NCBI GenBank assembly: GCA_002319965.1
Contig: DCJQ01000030.1
Coordinates: forward strand, 1-36,263
Length of the DNA: 36,263 nt
From: Megasphaera sp. UBA1696
Lineage (GTDB): Bacteria; Bacillota; Negativicutes; Veillonellales; Megasphaeraceae
Reading direction: 5' to 3'
Shown: in pieces, positions 1-7,800 of the stretch
How the letters are laid out: each line of letters begins with the position of its first letter
How positions within the stretch are numbered: position 1 is the stretch's first letter
Made by a program: the position numbers and the translations under genes
Notes under the pieces: generated by a model
Seen by the model: only the letters and a program-made list of their open reading frames with translations
What the model was told of the DNA's origin: nothing
Database searches by the model: none

Positions 1-9
1 GACTTGTTT

Positions 10-38
10 ATCTTACCAAACTCCAAGGAGCTTGTCAA
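10..38 (-). promoter_or_regulatory. Strong sigma-70-type promoter reading left out of the window
   Basis: On the minus strand there is TTGACA (33-38), a 17-bp spacer and TAAGAT (10-15). The -35 box is a perfect consensus match and the -10 box has one mismatch. It points to a gene left of base 1. The strength and form are typical of promoters for stable RNA or highly expressed genes in this group, but the product is outside the window. Confidence 0.65.
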
Positions 39-150
39 GCATTTTTTTGAATTTCTTCATAAAACCTGACAACCATAAACAGGCACAATCAAAAAAACTT
101 GCATTTTCTTTCTCACGTCTCGTTGCAGCTGGTTTTTATATAATAACATT

Positions 151-188
151 AACGCCGAGAAAAGTCAATCACTTTTCTCGGCGTTTTT
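151..188. terminator. Intrinsic terminator downstream of the M20 amidohydrolase
   Basis: A 15-bp perfect stem (AACGCCGAGAAAAGT at 151-165 with its complement at 171-185) has a 5-nt loop. It lies two bases after the M20 stop codon. The T run (184-188) favours the plus strand; on the minus strand the following bases are T-rich but interrupted. It probably ends the opp-ldc-M20 transcript. Confidence 0.75.
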
Positions 189-189
189 C

Positions 190-1326
190 TTAATGTTCTT
201 CTCCCATGACGTCCAGCGCGACCATAGCCATCGCTTTAGCACCGGTCAAAGCCTGCATTTTTCCAAGATCACTTCCGGCCGCCGCCGCAAATTCCGGCGT
301 ATGACCGGACATGCCGTAACCGATACAGATTTCCGGTTGGCTGACCCGCGTCACTTGACTGACGTTGCCCACATCGGTCGAGCCTTCGGCAAAATCATCA
401 TTGCGAAGACCGAATTCTTCATAGAGCTGATTAAAGGCATCGGCAAAGTATACGTCCATTTTCGGATCGTTGATCATATTTTTATAGAGCGGTTCATAAT
501 GAACCATTTCTACTGAGGCTTGGTGAGCCGCTGCCACATCCTGCGCCATCTTCTTAATATCCGGCAGCATTTTATTTTCTAAATAATCGACGGTCAAGGC
601 CCGAATCGTCGCTTTGAGAACGGCTCTGTCGGGCACGATATTCGGTGCCGTACCGCCTTCGGTGATTATGGCGCCGATGATATGGCGTTCGGTCAGTGTC
701 TTCTCGTATTCCTTGAGACGACTATAGAAGTCAACTAAGGCATCGAGAGCATTGATGCCATGATACTCCGTGTCGGCGACATGAGCGGCTTTTCCCAAAA
801 AGGTAAATTGTAAAGGATGGGTCGCATAGGATGTACCGCCAATATAGGTTTTATCGACGCCGGGATGGACGATGACGGCAGCGTGAAGGTCGTCAAAGAC
901 ACCTCGTTCACTCATATAAACTTTACTGCCCACCGTTTCTTCGGCAGGACAGCCATAGATATGGACCGTCGCCTTGTCTCCGGCAGCCTTGGCAAAAGCC
1001 AGTGCCGCACCGATACTCATAGCAGCAATGAGGTTGTGCCCGCATCCGTGTCCGATTTTCGGCAGGGCATCGTATTCCGCCAAAAAGCCCATCTGAAAAG
1101 GACCGCTGCCAAAAGTTCCGTGAAAGGCCGTCGGAAAAGCGTCGGCCACGGGATTGTCGATGACAAAGCCGTGATCAGTCAGGACATCTTTCAGTAAGGA
1201 TGAGGCAAAAAATTCTTCCTGTCCCAGTTCCGGACGGGCATGCAGCTTGTCGGCGATATCATCGATGAGGGATTTCAATTCATCGACATATCGGCAGGCA
1301 TCTTCTTTTAATTGTTTATACTCCAT
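190..1326 (-). CDS. M20 family metallo-amidohydrolase/peptidase
   Basis: A 378-residue enzyme of the M20 family (AbgA/AbgB and N-acyl-amino-acid hydrolase branch). It is expected to hydrolyse an amide bond in a small acylated or peptide substrate using one or two metal ions. Visible motifs are EYDALP followed by GHGCGHN (metal ligands), AEETVGS (general-base Glu) and IVHPG. The start at 1326 follows TAGGAGG at good spacing, and that SD overlaps the stop of the LD-carboxypeptidase gene, so the two are translationally close. It is the last gene of the opp operon. The exact substrate cannot be read from sequence; the operon context suggests a peptide, possibly a muropeptide fragment. Family certain, substrate unknown. 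Confidence 0.88.
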   Translation of the reverse strand: MEYKQLKEDACRYVDELKSLIDDIADKLHARPELGQEEFFASSLLKDVLTDHGFVIDNPVADAFPTAFHGTFGSGPFQMGFLAEYDALPKIGHGCGHNLIAAMSIGAALAFAKAAGDKATVHIYGCPAEETVGSKVYMSERGVFDDLHAAVIVHPGVDKTYIGGTSYATHPLQFTFLGKAAHVADTEYHGINALDALVDFYSRLKEYEKTLTERHIIGAIITEGGTAPNIVPDRAVLKATIRALTVDYLENKMLPDIKKMAQDVAAAHQASVEMVHYEPLYKNMINDPKMDVYFADAFNQLYEEFGLRNDDFAEGSTDVGNVSQVTRVSQPEICIGYGMSGHTPEFAAAAGSDLGKMQALTGAKAMAMVALDVMGEEH

Positions 1327-1337
1327 CAGGATTCCTC

Positions 1338-2273
1338 CTACAGTTCGGGTAAAAATACGAGTGCCGCCCGATCCGGTCGGGCTTCAAGGCGCACGGTCTG
1401 GCCTAAGGGAAGCCAAGCGTTATCGGCACCGTGTCCAAAGGACAAGCCTTTGATGGCGGGCTTTCCCCATTTTTTCGCATAAGAACGAATGACTTCGTCG
1501 ACGGTCCATTCGTAGGTGCTCCCTTCCGTGGGATTGCAGCGATAAAATTTGCCAAAGGCAATGCCTTTCACGCCGTCGATGAGGCCGGCCTGCTCGATAT
1601 GACAAAGCATTCTGTCGAGAGAATAGGCATCTTCTCCCACTTCTTCCAAACAGAGAATGCCCCCTTCCGATTGTAACGCATAAGGCGTCCCCATCGTAAC
1701 GGACAGCAGCATCAAGTTGCCGCCTAAAAGCGGCCCTGTCGCCGTCCCGGGAACGAGGGTCTCGGAACGCATCTCCGGCGCCGAAGGCAGTGTGCGTGCA
1801 GCATAGGGATGGGCCAGACCACGGCGCAATTCTTCCCGCGTGTAGTCAGAAGCCTTACGGGCCAGGGACATGACCATCGTTCCGTGGATGGGGCGAAAAT
1901 GGCAGCGCTGCAGAAAGACCGTATGGAGGGCCGTAATGTCACTAAAACCGATGAAAAGTTTCGGGTGGGCGGCGATTAACTCATAGTCGAGAAGCGGTAA
2001 GATCCGCGTCGCCCCGTAACCGCCGCGAAGGCACATAACAGCCTTTACATGATCATCGGCAAAAGCGGCGTTGATGTCAGCCGCCCGCAGTTCATCGCTG
2101 CCGGCCAAATATCCGTCATGAGCCGATACGGATTGTCCCACCGTTACGTGATATCCAAGTTCTTTTAAAAAGGCAATGCCTTGGGCCGCATCATCTTCGG
2201 CAAGGGCCGCAGACGGGGCCACGACGGCAATCGTATCGCCCGGATTCAAAGGGGCGGCACAACGATAATCCAT
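1338..2273 (-). CDS. ldcA: S66 family LD-carboxypeptidase (muramoyltetrapeptide carboxypeptidase)
   Basis: A 311-residue S66 serine peptidase; the family removes the terminal D-Ala from cytoplasmic murein tetrapeptides during cell-wall recycling. Visible signatures are RGGYGATRILPLLDY, the nucleophile-elbow motif GFSDITALH, the LEEVGED segment with the expected Glu, and the C-terminal SFGHGADNAWLPLG with the expected His, which would complete a Ser-Glu-His triad. An upstream in-frame ATG at 2309 exists inside oppA. I prefer 2273 because AAAGGA lies at correct spacing and the family begins at this point. There is no signal peptide, so the enzyme is cytoplasmic. It follows oppA by 4 bp, linking peptide import to murein-peptide trimming. 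Confidence 0.9.
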   Translation of the reverse strand: MDYRCAAPLNPGDTIAVVAPSAALAEDDAAQGIAFLKELGYHVTVGQSVSAHDGYLAGSDELRAADINAAFADDHVKAVMCLRGGYGATRILPLLDYELIAAHPKLFIGFSDITALHTVFLQRCHFRPIHGTMVMSLARKASDYTREELRRGLAHPYAARTLPSAPEMRSETLVPGTATGPLLGGNLMLLSVTMGTPYALQSEGGILCLEEVGEDAYSLDRMLCHIEQAGLIDGVKGIAFGKFYRCNPTEGSTYEWTVDEVIRSYAKKWGKPAIKGLSFGHGADNAWLPLGQTVRLEARPDRAALVFLPEL

Positions 2274-2277
2274 AAGG

Positions 2278-3867
2278 TTACGTCCTTTCTCCTTCATCGA
2301 TATAGGCATTTTTAAAATCTACCAATCCCAACTGCGACCAATGATAGCCTTTAATATAAGGCTGGGCTACGTAAGGCTGGGTCGTATAGTAGATGGGAAT
2401 GATGACACAGTCATCAAAGAGCATCTGTTCAGCCTGATGCATATAGGCCATGCGCTGGGCTTCATCGTTCGTCGACTTAGCCCGGCGAATCAGTTCGTTA
2501 TAGGCCGGATTGTGATACTGGGCATCGTTTTCCTCGTCCGCAAAGACGTCGAGGAAGGTCATGGGGTCGGCATAATCGGCAATCCACGAAGCCCGGGCAA
2601 CCTGGTAGTCCCCCTGCGCCCGGGATGCCATAAATACCTTCGATTCCTGATTCATGAGCGATACGGACACGCCGAGGTTGTCCTTCCACATCGCTTGAAT
2701 CGCTTCCGCCACGGCCTTGTGCATCTCATTGGTGTTGAACAGGATGGTCACCGGCGGAAGGGGATGGTTTTCATCATAACCGGCTTCACGCAGGAGATTT
2801 CGTGCCGTTTCGGGATCTTCACTGATGAGATTGCCCCCTTCTTCTCGGAAATCACGGCCCGTGGCCTTATCTTTCAGTCCCGGCGGAACCCAGGCATAGG
2901 CCGGTTCCTTTTCAGCCCGGATAATATGGTCGATAAGGCCTTGGCGCTGAATCGAGAGAGCAAAGGCCTTGCGGACGCGGACGTCGTCAAAAGGCTTTTG
3001 CTGGACGTTAAAGACGTAGTAATAGGCGCCTAAATACGGAGCAATTTTATAGAGTCCCATTTTTTCCAGCCGTTCTTGGTCGGCCGGCGGCGGTTCAACG
3101 GTCATATTGGCTTGATTGCTTTCGACCAAAGTCAATCTCGTCGCCTGGGAATCGCTGATAGGAAGGTCGATGTGGCTGAGCTTCACCGCATCGGCCTCCC
3201 AATAGCGTTCATTTTTAACCAATTTAATTTCACTGGAATGATTCCAACTGACAATCTTAAAAGGCCCGCTGGAAACCATTCCTTCGGCATCGGCAGCCCA
3301 AGTATCGGGCTTCGCTTCGACGAGCTTCCGCGGTACGGGATAATAACAGTGAAAAGCCGTCAGATTCAAAAAGTAGGACGTCGGCTCTTTTAAACGAACT
3401 TCTAAAGTTTTATCATCGAGGGCCTTGACGCCGACTTCATCCGAAGAGGCCTTTTTCTTAAAGTAATCTTCGGCCTTATCGATGCAAAAGAGCATATAGG
3501 CATTTTCCGAAGCAACGTCGGGATCGACGACGCGCTTCCAAGAATATTCGATATCGCCGGCCGTAATGGGCGTACCGTCGCTCCATTCAATACCGTCGCG
3601 GAGATGAAAGATATAGGTCTTGCCATCGGCCGAAACATCCCAGCTCTTGGCCAGGGCCGGCTGGGGCGCATCATCGACAAGACGGGTCAGTCCCTCAAAA
3701 ATCTGTAATTCCGTATTGCTTTCCGCCAAGGCCGTCGTCATGGCCGGATCGAGGCGGGACGGCTCAGCTTCTAAGACATAACTCACCGTATCCGGTCGTT
3801 CTATGCCGCAGGCACTGAGAAAGACGGCCATGAGAGCGGCTGCGAATAAAAGAATATATTTTTTCAT
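2278..3867 (-). CDS. oppA: Oligopeptide ABC transporter substrate-binding lipoprotein (OppA/MppA-like)
   Basis: A 529-residue SBP_bac_5 family protein. It has a lipoprotein signal peptide: MKK, a hydrophobic stretch and the lipobox LSAC, with the lipid-modified Cys at residue 20. The mature protein carries family motifs such as EPSRLDPAMTT, the IFEGLTRL segment, SWDVSADGKTYIFHLRDGIEWSDGTPITAGDIEYSWKR-type sequence, and a C-terminal IPIYYTTQPYV segment. It captures peptides outside the membrane for OppBCDF. Its ATG overlaps the oppF stop by one base (TGATG), with AAAGGAGG upstream. With ldcA and the M20 enzyme directly downstream, the ligand may be murein tripeptide or tetrapeptide (MppA-like role), but that is inference; general oligopeptide uptake is equally possible. 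Confidence 0.93.
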   Translation of the reverse strand: MKKYILLFAAALMAVFLSACGIERPDTVSYVLEAEPSRLDPAMTTALAESNTELQIFEGLTRLVDDAPQPALAKSWDVSADGKTYIFHLRDGIEWSDGTPITAGDIEYSWKRVVDPDVASENAYMLFCIDKAEDYFKKKASSDEVGVKALDDKTLEVRLKEPTSYFLNLTAFHCYYPVPRKLVEAKPDTWAADAEGMVSSGPFKIVSWNHSSEIKLVKNERYWEADAVKLSHIDLPISDSQATRLTLVESNQANMTVEPPPADQERLEKMGLYKIAPYLGAYYYVFNVQQKPFDDVRVRKAFALSIQRQGLIDHIIRAEKEPAYAWVPPGLKDKATGRDFREEGGNLISEDPETARNLLREAGYDENHPLPPVTILFNTNEMHKAVAEAIQAMWKDNLGVSVSLMNQESKVFMASRAQGDYQVARASWIADYADPMTFLDVFADEENDAQYHNPAYNELIRRAKSTNDEAQRMAYMHQAEQMLFDDCVIIPIYYTTQPYVAQPYIKGYHWSQLGLVDFKNAYIDEGERT

Positions 3868-4835
3868 CAGTCCGTCCCTCCTTTGACATGGTGACAGGCA
3901 GCAAAGCGTTCTTCCCCGACGGAGCGAAGGACAGGCACTTCATTTCGGCATCGTTCATCGCAATAGGGACAGCGCGGATGGAAGACACAGCCCGTCGGGA
4001 CGTCGAGAGGACTGGGTACTTCGCCTGAAACAAGGGTCGTTCTCCGATAATTCGGGTCCGGCCGCGGCACAGACGCAATGAGCATCTGTGTATAGGGATG
4101 GAGGGGCCGATGAAAGACGGCGTCGCTTGGACCTAATTCAACGAGATTTCCCAAATACATGACGCCAATGCGACGACTCAAATGATGGACCATGCTCAAA
4201 TCATGGGCAATAAAGAGGTACGATAACTGCCGATCCTCTTGGAGGCGCTTTAGCATGTTCACGATTTGGACTTGGACTGACACGTCGAGGGCTGAAATCG
4301 GTTCATCGCAAAAGATGCATTCCGGATCGACGGCCAGGGCCCTGGCAATGCCGATGCGCTGGCGTTGGCCGCCACTGAATTCATGGGGATAGCGTTGGGC
4401 CGTTTCCGGTCTCAAATCGACTTGGGTCAGTAAGTCGGCCACGCGCTGACGCCGTTCTCTATCGTCGGAGCAGAGCCCATAATTGCGAAGGGGTTCGCTA
4501 ATGATATCTTCAACGGTCATCCGCGGGTCCAAAGAGGCATACGGGTCTTGAAAGATCATCTGCACCTGGCGTCGATAGTCCTTCCCGATCTCAGGCTCGC
4601 CGATATTACGGCCTTTATAAAAAACATCCCCATCGGTCTTAGGATACAGGCCCAATAAGGTGCGGGCAAAGGTCGACTTGCCGCAGCCCGATTCTCCAAC
4701 CAAGCCAACCGTTTCGCCCGGCTCAATCGTAAGGGATACGCGATTGACAGCGGTCAACACTTTTTTCGGACGGCCTAACCAATTGCGGTCGATAACAAAT
4801 TGTTTAGTAAGCTCTTTGGCTTCAATGAGTGCCAT
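3867..4835 (-). CDS. oppF: Oligopeptide ABC transporter ATP-binding protein OppF
   Basis: A 322-residue ATPase subunit. Walker A is GESGCGKST, the signature is FSGGQRQRIGIARAL, and Walker B is CIFCDEPISALDVS followed by the H-loop IAHDLS. The C-terminal oligopeptide_C extension includes the substrate-family motif RPLHPYTQMLIASVPRPDP. A Cys-rich tail (C in GCVFHPRCPYCDERC and a later CHH) matches the cysteine pattern linked to an Fe-S cluster in some Opp/Dpp ATPases. The start at 4835 follows AAAGGAGGAG and overlaps the end of oppD by 14 bp. It pairs with OppD to power OppBC. Confidence 0.93.
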   Translation of the reverse strand: MALIEAKELTKQFVIDRNWLGRPKKVLTAVNRVSLTIEPGETVGLVGESGCGKSTFARTLLGLYPKTDGDVFYKGRNIGEPEIGKDYRRQVQMIFQDPYASLDPRMTVEDIISEPLRNYGLCSDDRERRQRVADLLTQVDLRPETAQRYPHEFSGGQRQRIGIARALAVDPECIFCDEPISALDVSVQVQIVNMLKRLQEDRQLSYLFIAHDLSMVHHLSRRIGVMYLGNLVELGPSDAVFHRPLHPYTQMLIASVPRPDPNYRRTTLVSGEVPSPLDVPTGCVFHPRCPYCDERCRNEVPVLRSVGEERFAACHHVKGGTD

Positions 4836-5817
4836 CGCCCCTCCTCCTTTCTGCCGCTGCCAGCCAGCAGGTATAGTGATGGCCGGGACCGGCTTCTTCC
4901 CGCGGCGGTTCCGCTTCCATACAGGCTTTCATGGCCTGAGGGCAGCGCCGATAGAACCGGCAGCCTTTTGGCATATGGAATAAATCCGGGGCCTGGCCGG
5001 GAATCCCCGTCAGTACCTTCTCCCGATCCGATGGGTCCGGAAGAGAGGCCAACAGCCCCTTGGTATAAGGATGAGCCGGCCGGTAAAAAATATCCTCTGC
5101 CGTTCCTTCTTCAACGACGGTACCGGCATACATGACGTAAATGCGGCGGCACATCTGAGCAATGACGCCGAGATTATGGGAAATGAGGACGACGGCCATA
5201 CCGAGTTCTGCCTGCATTTTCTTTAAGACATCCAAGACCTGTGCTTCTGTCGTCACGTCGAGAGCCGTCGTCGGCTCATCGGCAAAGAGGAGTTTCGGCG
5301 AACAAGATAGCGCCATGGCAATGAGACAGCGCTGACGCATGCCGCCCGACAGTTGGTGCGGATATTGGTCGAGCCGCTTTTCCGGTGATGTCAGACCGAC
5401 TGCTTTTAAAAGTTCTGCAGCCCTTGTCCGCTGCTCCTGTTTGGACAGTTTCTGATAGAGGGCAAGCCCTTCACAAAGCTGGGCTCCAATGGTGAGAACC
5501 GGATTGAGGGATGTCATGGGATCCTGAAAAATCATAGCCATATCGCGGCCACGAAGGCCATTCATCTCCGATTCTGACAAGGGCAGGAGGTCGCGTCCCT
5601 CCCATAAAATCTCGCCGGTCCGGTATTCTGCAGCTCCTTGGGGCAATAATTTCATAACCGCTTGGGACGTAACCGACTTGCCGCATCCCGATTCGCCGAC
5701 AATACCGACGGTTTCACCGGGATGGACCGTAATCGATACGTCATGAACGGCTTCTAAAAGACCTCGATAGGTATGGAATGAAATAGACAGATGACGCACT
5801 TCGAGTAACGGATTCAT
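4822..5817 (-). CDS. oppD: Oligopeptide ABC transporter ATP-binding protein OppD
   Basis: A 331-residue ATPase. Walker A is GESGCGKSV, the signature is LSGGMRQRCLIAMAL, Walker B is LLFADEPTTALDV and the H-loop is ISHNL. The C-terminal extension has RPAHPYTKGLLASLPDP and a Cys cluster (GCRFYRRCPQAMKAC). The open frame extends to 5901, but the start at 5817 is preferred: AAGGAGGGGAG lies just upstream, the ATG overlaps the oppC TGA (ATGA), and family members start near NPLLEVRHLS. Translational coupling to oppC is likely. It forms the heterodimeric motor with OppF. Confidence 0.93.
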   Translation of the reverse strand: MNPLLEVRHLSISFHTYRGLLEAVHDVSITVHPGETVGIVGESGCGKSVTSQAVMKLLPQGAAEYRTGEILWEGRDLLPLSESEMNGLRGRDMAMIFQDPMTSLNPVLTIGAQLCEGLALYQKLSKQEQRTRAAELLKAVGLTSPEKRLDQYPHQLSGGMRQRCLIAMALSCSPKLLFADEPTTALDVTTEAQVLDVLKKMQAELGMAVVLISHNLGVIAQMCRRIYVMYAGTVVEEGTAEDIFYRPAHPYTKGLLASLPDPSDREKVLTGIPGQAPDLFHMPKGCRFYRRCPQAMKACMEAEPPREEAGPGHHYTCWLAAAERRRGDGTH

Positions 5818-6719
5818 CGGCTCCCCTCCTTCTGATGCTGCGGGTCCAAGGCATCGCGCAGGCCATCGCCTAAGAACATGAAGCCCAGCATGGTAATGCA
5901 CAGGGCCAAGGCCGGAAAGGCGAGCTGAAAGGGAAAGGAGCGCATGCTGTTAATACCTTCTGAAGCCAGGACGCCCCAGCTCGCCATCGGTGCCGATACG
6001 CCCAGGCCGATAAAGCTTAAAAAGGCTTCCGTAAAGATGGCTTCCGGAATCGATAAGGTAAGCGTAACGATAATCGGCCCGACGCAGTTAGGAATCATAT
6101 GACGCCGCAAAATCTGCCAGGTCGACGTACCGCAGGAACGGGCTGCCATGACGTATTCCTGCTGTTTCAGGCTGAGGATCTGACCGCGGACGACACGGGC
6201 CATATTGAGCCAATAGGCGATCCCTAAGGCTAAATAAATGTTGAGCAGCCCCGGTTTGAAGACGACCATCAGCAAAATGACGTAGAGCAGCATGGGGATG
6301 GAGTAAAGGATATCGACGACGTGCATCATGATCCGGTCGATCCGTCCGCCGGCCAAGGCTGCAATTCCGCCGTAGATAACGCCGATGAAGACGTTAATAA
6401 GGCTGGCCACAAGACCGATGGACAAGGAAATGCGGGCGCCGTACAAGACGCGGACAAAGAGGTCCCGTCCGAGGGAGTCGGTTCCAAACCAGTGGGCTGC
6501 CGACGGCCAGGCATTGGCATCAGAAAAACTCTGGTCGGCATAGGTATAGGGGGATAAAAAAGGTCCGATGACCGCCAAGAGTGTCATGACAATGACGATA
6601 GCCATACCCCAAAGGGCCAAAGGATTGCCCTTCATCCGGTGCCAACCGCGGTCCCTCAGCGTTTGAGGTGCCACATAGGGTTCCCTTCGGTCCGCCTCCG
6701 TAATCGGTGTGAAATCCAT
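5814..6719 (-). CDS. oppC: Oligopeptide ABC transporter permease OppC
   Basis: A 301-residue BPD_transp_1 permease. It has a short cytoplasmic N-terminus, a first membrane segment (about residues 34-55), the periplasmic-loop motif HWFGTDSLGRDLFVRVLYGARISL typical of DppC/OppC, and five further membrane segments. The EAA coupling motif region reads EYVMAARSCGTSTWQILRRHMIPN. The start at 6719 follows AAGGAGG, whose last bases overlap the oppB stop. It forms the membrane channel with OppB. Confidence 0.93.
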   Translation of the reverse strand: MDFTPITEADRREPYVAPQTLRDRGWHRMKGNPLALWGMAIVIVMTLLAVIGPFLSPYTYADQSFSDANAWPSAAHWFGTDSLGRDLFVRVLYGARISLSIGLVASLINVFIGVIYGGIAALAGGRIDRIMMHVVDILYSIPMLLYVILLMVVFKPGLLNIYLALGIAYWLNMARVVRGQILSLKQQEYVMAARSCGTSTWQILRRHMIPNCVGPIIVTLTLSIPEAIFTEAFLSFIGLGVSAPMASWGVLASEGINSMRSFPFQLAFPALALCITMLGFMFLGDGLRDALDPQHQKEGSR

Positions 6720-6721
6720 GG

Positions 6722-7654
6722 CTATTCCTCCTTTCGGCTGTCGACGGTAATGCGCGGATCTAAGAGCGGATAGATGAGGTCGACGAGTAAATTCATCATC
6801 ATGATGAGAAAACTGTAAAAAATAGTAATCCCCAAGATGACGGTGTAATCGCGATTATAAATACTGGTAACGAAGTGACGCCCCAATCCGGGAATGGCAA
6901 AAATCGTCTCGACGATAAAGCTCCCGGTCATCAAGGCCGCGGCCAAGGGTCCGATATAGCTGACGACGGGCAGGAGGGCGTTGCGTAGGGCATGACGGTA
7001 CAATAAGGACCAAGGGCCAATGCCCCGAGAGCGAGCCGTCCGTATATAATCCTGTCCCAAGGCATCGACGAGACTCGACCTTGTCAGGCGCATAATAAAA
7101 GCCGTCGGCTGCGCAGCCAGGGCCAAGGCCGGCAGGATGACATAGGCCGGACCTTTCCACAAGGCCGCCGGCAGGACAGGCCAAGTAAAAGCGAAGAGCT
7201 GTATGAGAACGGCTGCAAAAATAAAACTGGGGACCGAAACGCCGAGCGTAGCCCCGATCATCATCCCATAATCAACCCAGGTATTCTTATACCAGGCAGC
7301 AGCCATGCCGGCAAGAACACCGGCCCCGATGGCAAGGAAAAGGCTGATGAGCCCGAGCTCAGCCGATACCGGCAGGGTTTCGGCGATGATATCGTTGACC
7401 GTTTTACCGGGATATTTGTAGGACGGACCGAGGTCGAGAACAGCAGCATGGCGAACGTAATCGACGTACTGGTTCCACAAGGGTTCATCGAGGTGATACC
7501 GGGCTTCCACCGTTGCCATGACAGCCGGCGGCAGTTTCTTTTCCTGCGTAAAGGGGCCTCCGGGAATGGCGTGCATCAGGCCAAAAGTAATGGTAATGAC
7601 CGCCCATAGGACGATACAGGCGCCAAGCAGGCGCTTTGCAAGGTAAATGGCCAA
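6722..7654 (-). CDS. oppB: Oligopeptide ABC transporter permease OppB
   Basis: A 310-residue permease, first gene of the operon. It has a membrane segment at residues 8-28, the DppB/OppB N-terminal motif LPPAVMATVEARYHLDEPLWNQY, and the EAA segment DYIRTARSRGIGPWSLLYRHALRN, with about six membrane helices overall. The start codon is TTG at 7654 with AAAGGA about 10 bases upstream; the nearby ATG at the SD is out of frame. The start is therefore non-canonical and may lower translation. A good promoter (7689-7717) precedes it. Confidence 0.92.
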   Translation of the reverse strand: MAIYLAKRLLGACIVLWAVITITFGLMHAIPGGPFTQEKKLPPAVMATVEARYHLDEPLWNQYVDYVRHAAVLDLGPSYKYPGKTVNDIIAETLPVSAELGLISLFLAIGAGVLAGMAAAWYKNTWVDYGMMIGATLGVSVPSFIFAAVLIQLFAFTWPVLPAALWKGPAYVILPALALAAQPTAFIMRLTRSSLVDALGQDYIRTARSRGIGPWSLLYRHALRNALLPVVSYIGPLAAALMTGSFIVETIFAIPGLGRHFVTSIYNRDYTVILGITIFYSFLIMMMNLLVDLIYPLLDPRITVDSRKEE

Positions 7655-7688
7655 GGAGAATCATTCCTTTCCAACATAGATACTATTA

Positions 7689-7717
7689 ATTATAAGGCCC
7701 TATCTTTCTCATGACAA
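7689..7717 (-). promoter_or_regulatory. Promoter of the opp operon
   Basis: The minus strand shows TTGTCA (7712-7717), a 17-bp spacer and a perfect TATAAT (7689-7694), 35 bp upstream of the oppB start. It is back to back with the promoter of the MFS transporter; the two -35 boxes are only 11 bp apart. Confidence 0.7.
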
Positions 7718-7728
7718 GGCAATGGCCG

Positions 7729-7757
7729 TTGTTATTATCATGGCGGCGGCGTATAAT
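7729..7757 (+). promoter_or_regulatory. Promoter of the MFS transporter gene
   Basis: The plus strand shows TTGTTA (7729-7734), a 17-bp spacer and a perfect TATAAT (7752-7757), 43 bp upstream of the chosen GTG start. The arrangement is divergent with the opp promoter. Confidence 0.65.
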
Positions 7758-7800
7758 AGTAAATTGACTACGTTAACAAATCGAAAGAAAGGTGATCGCA

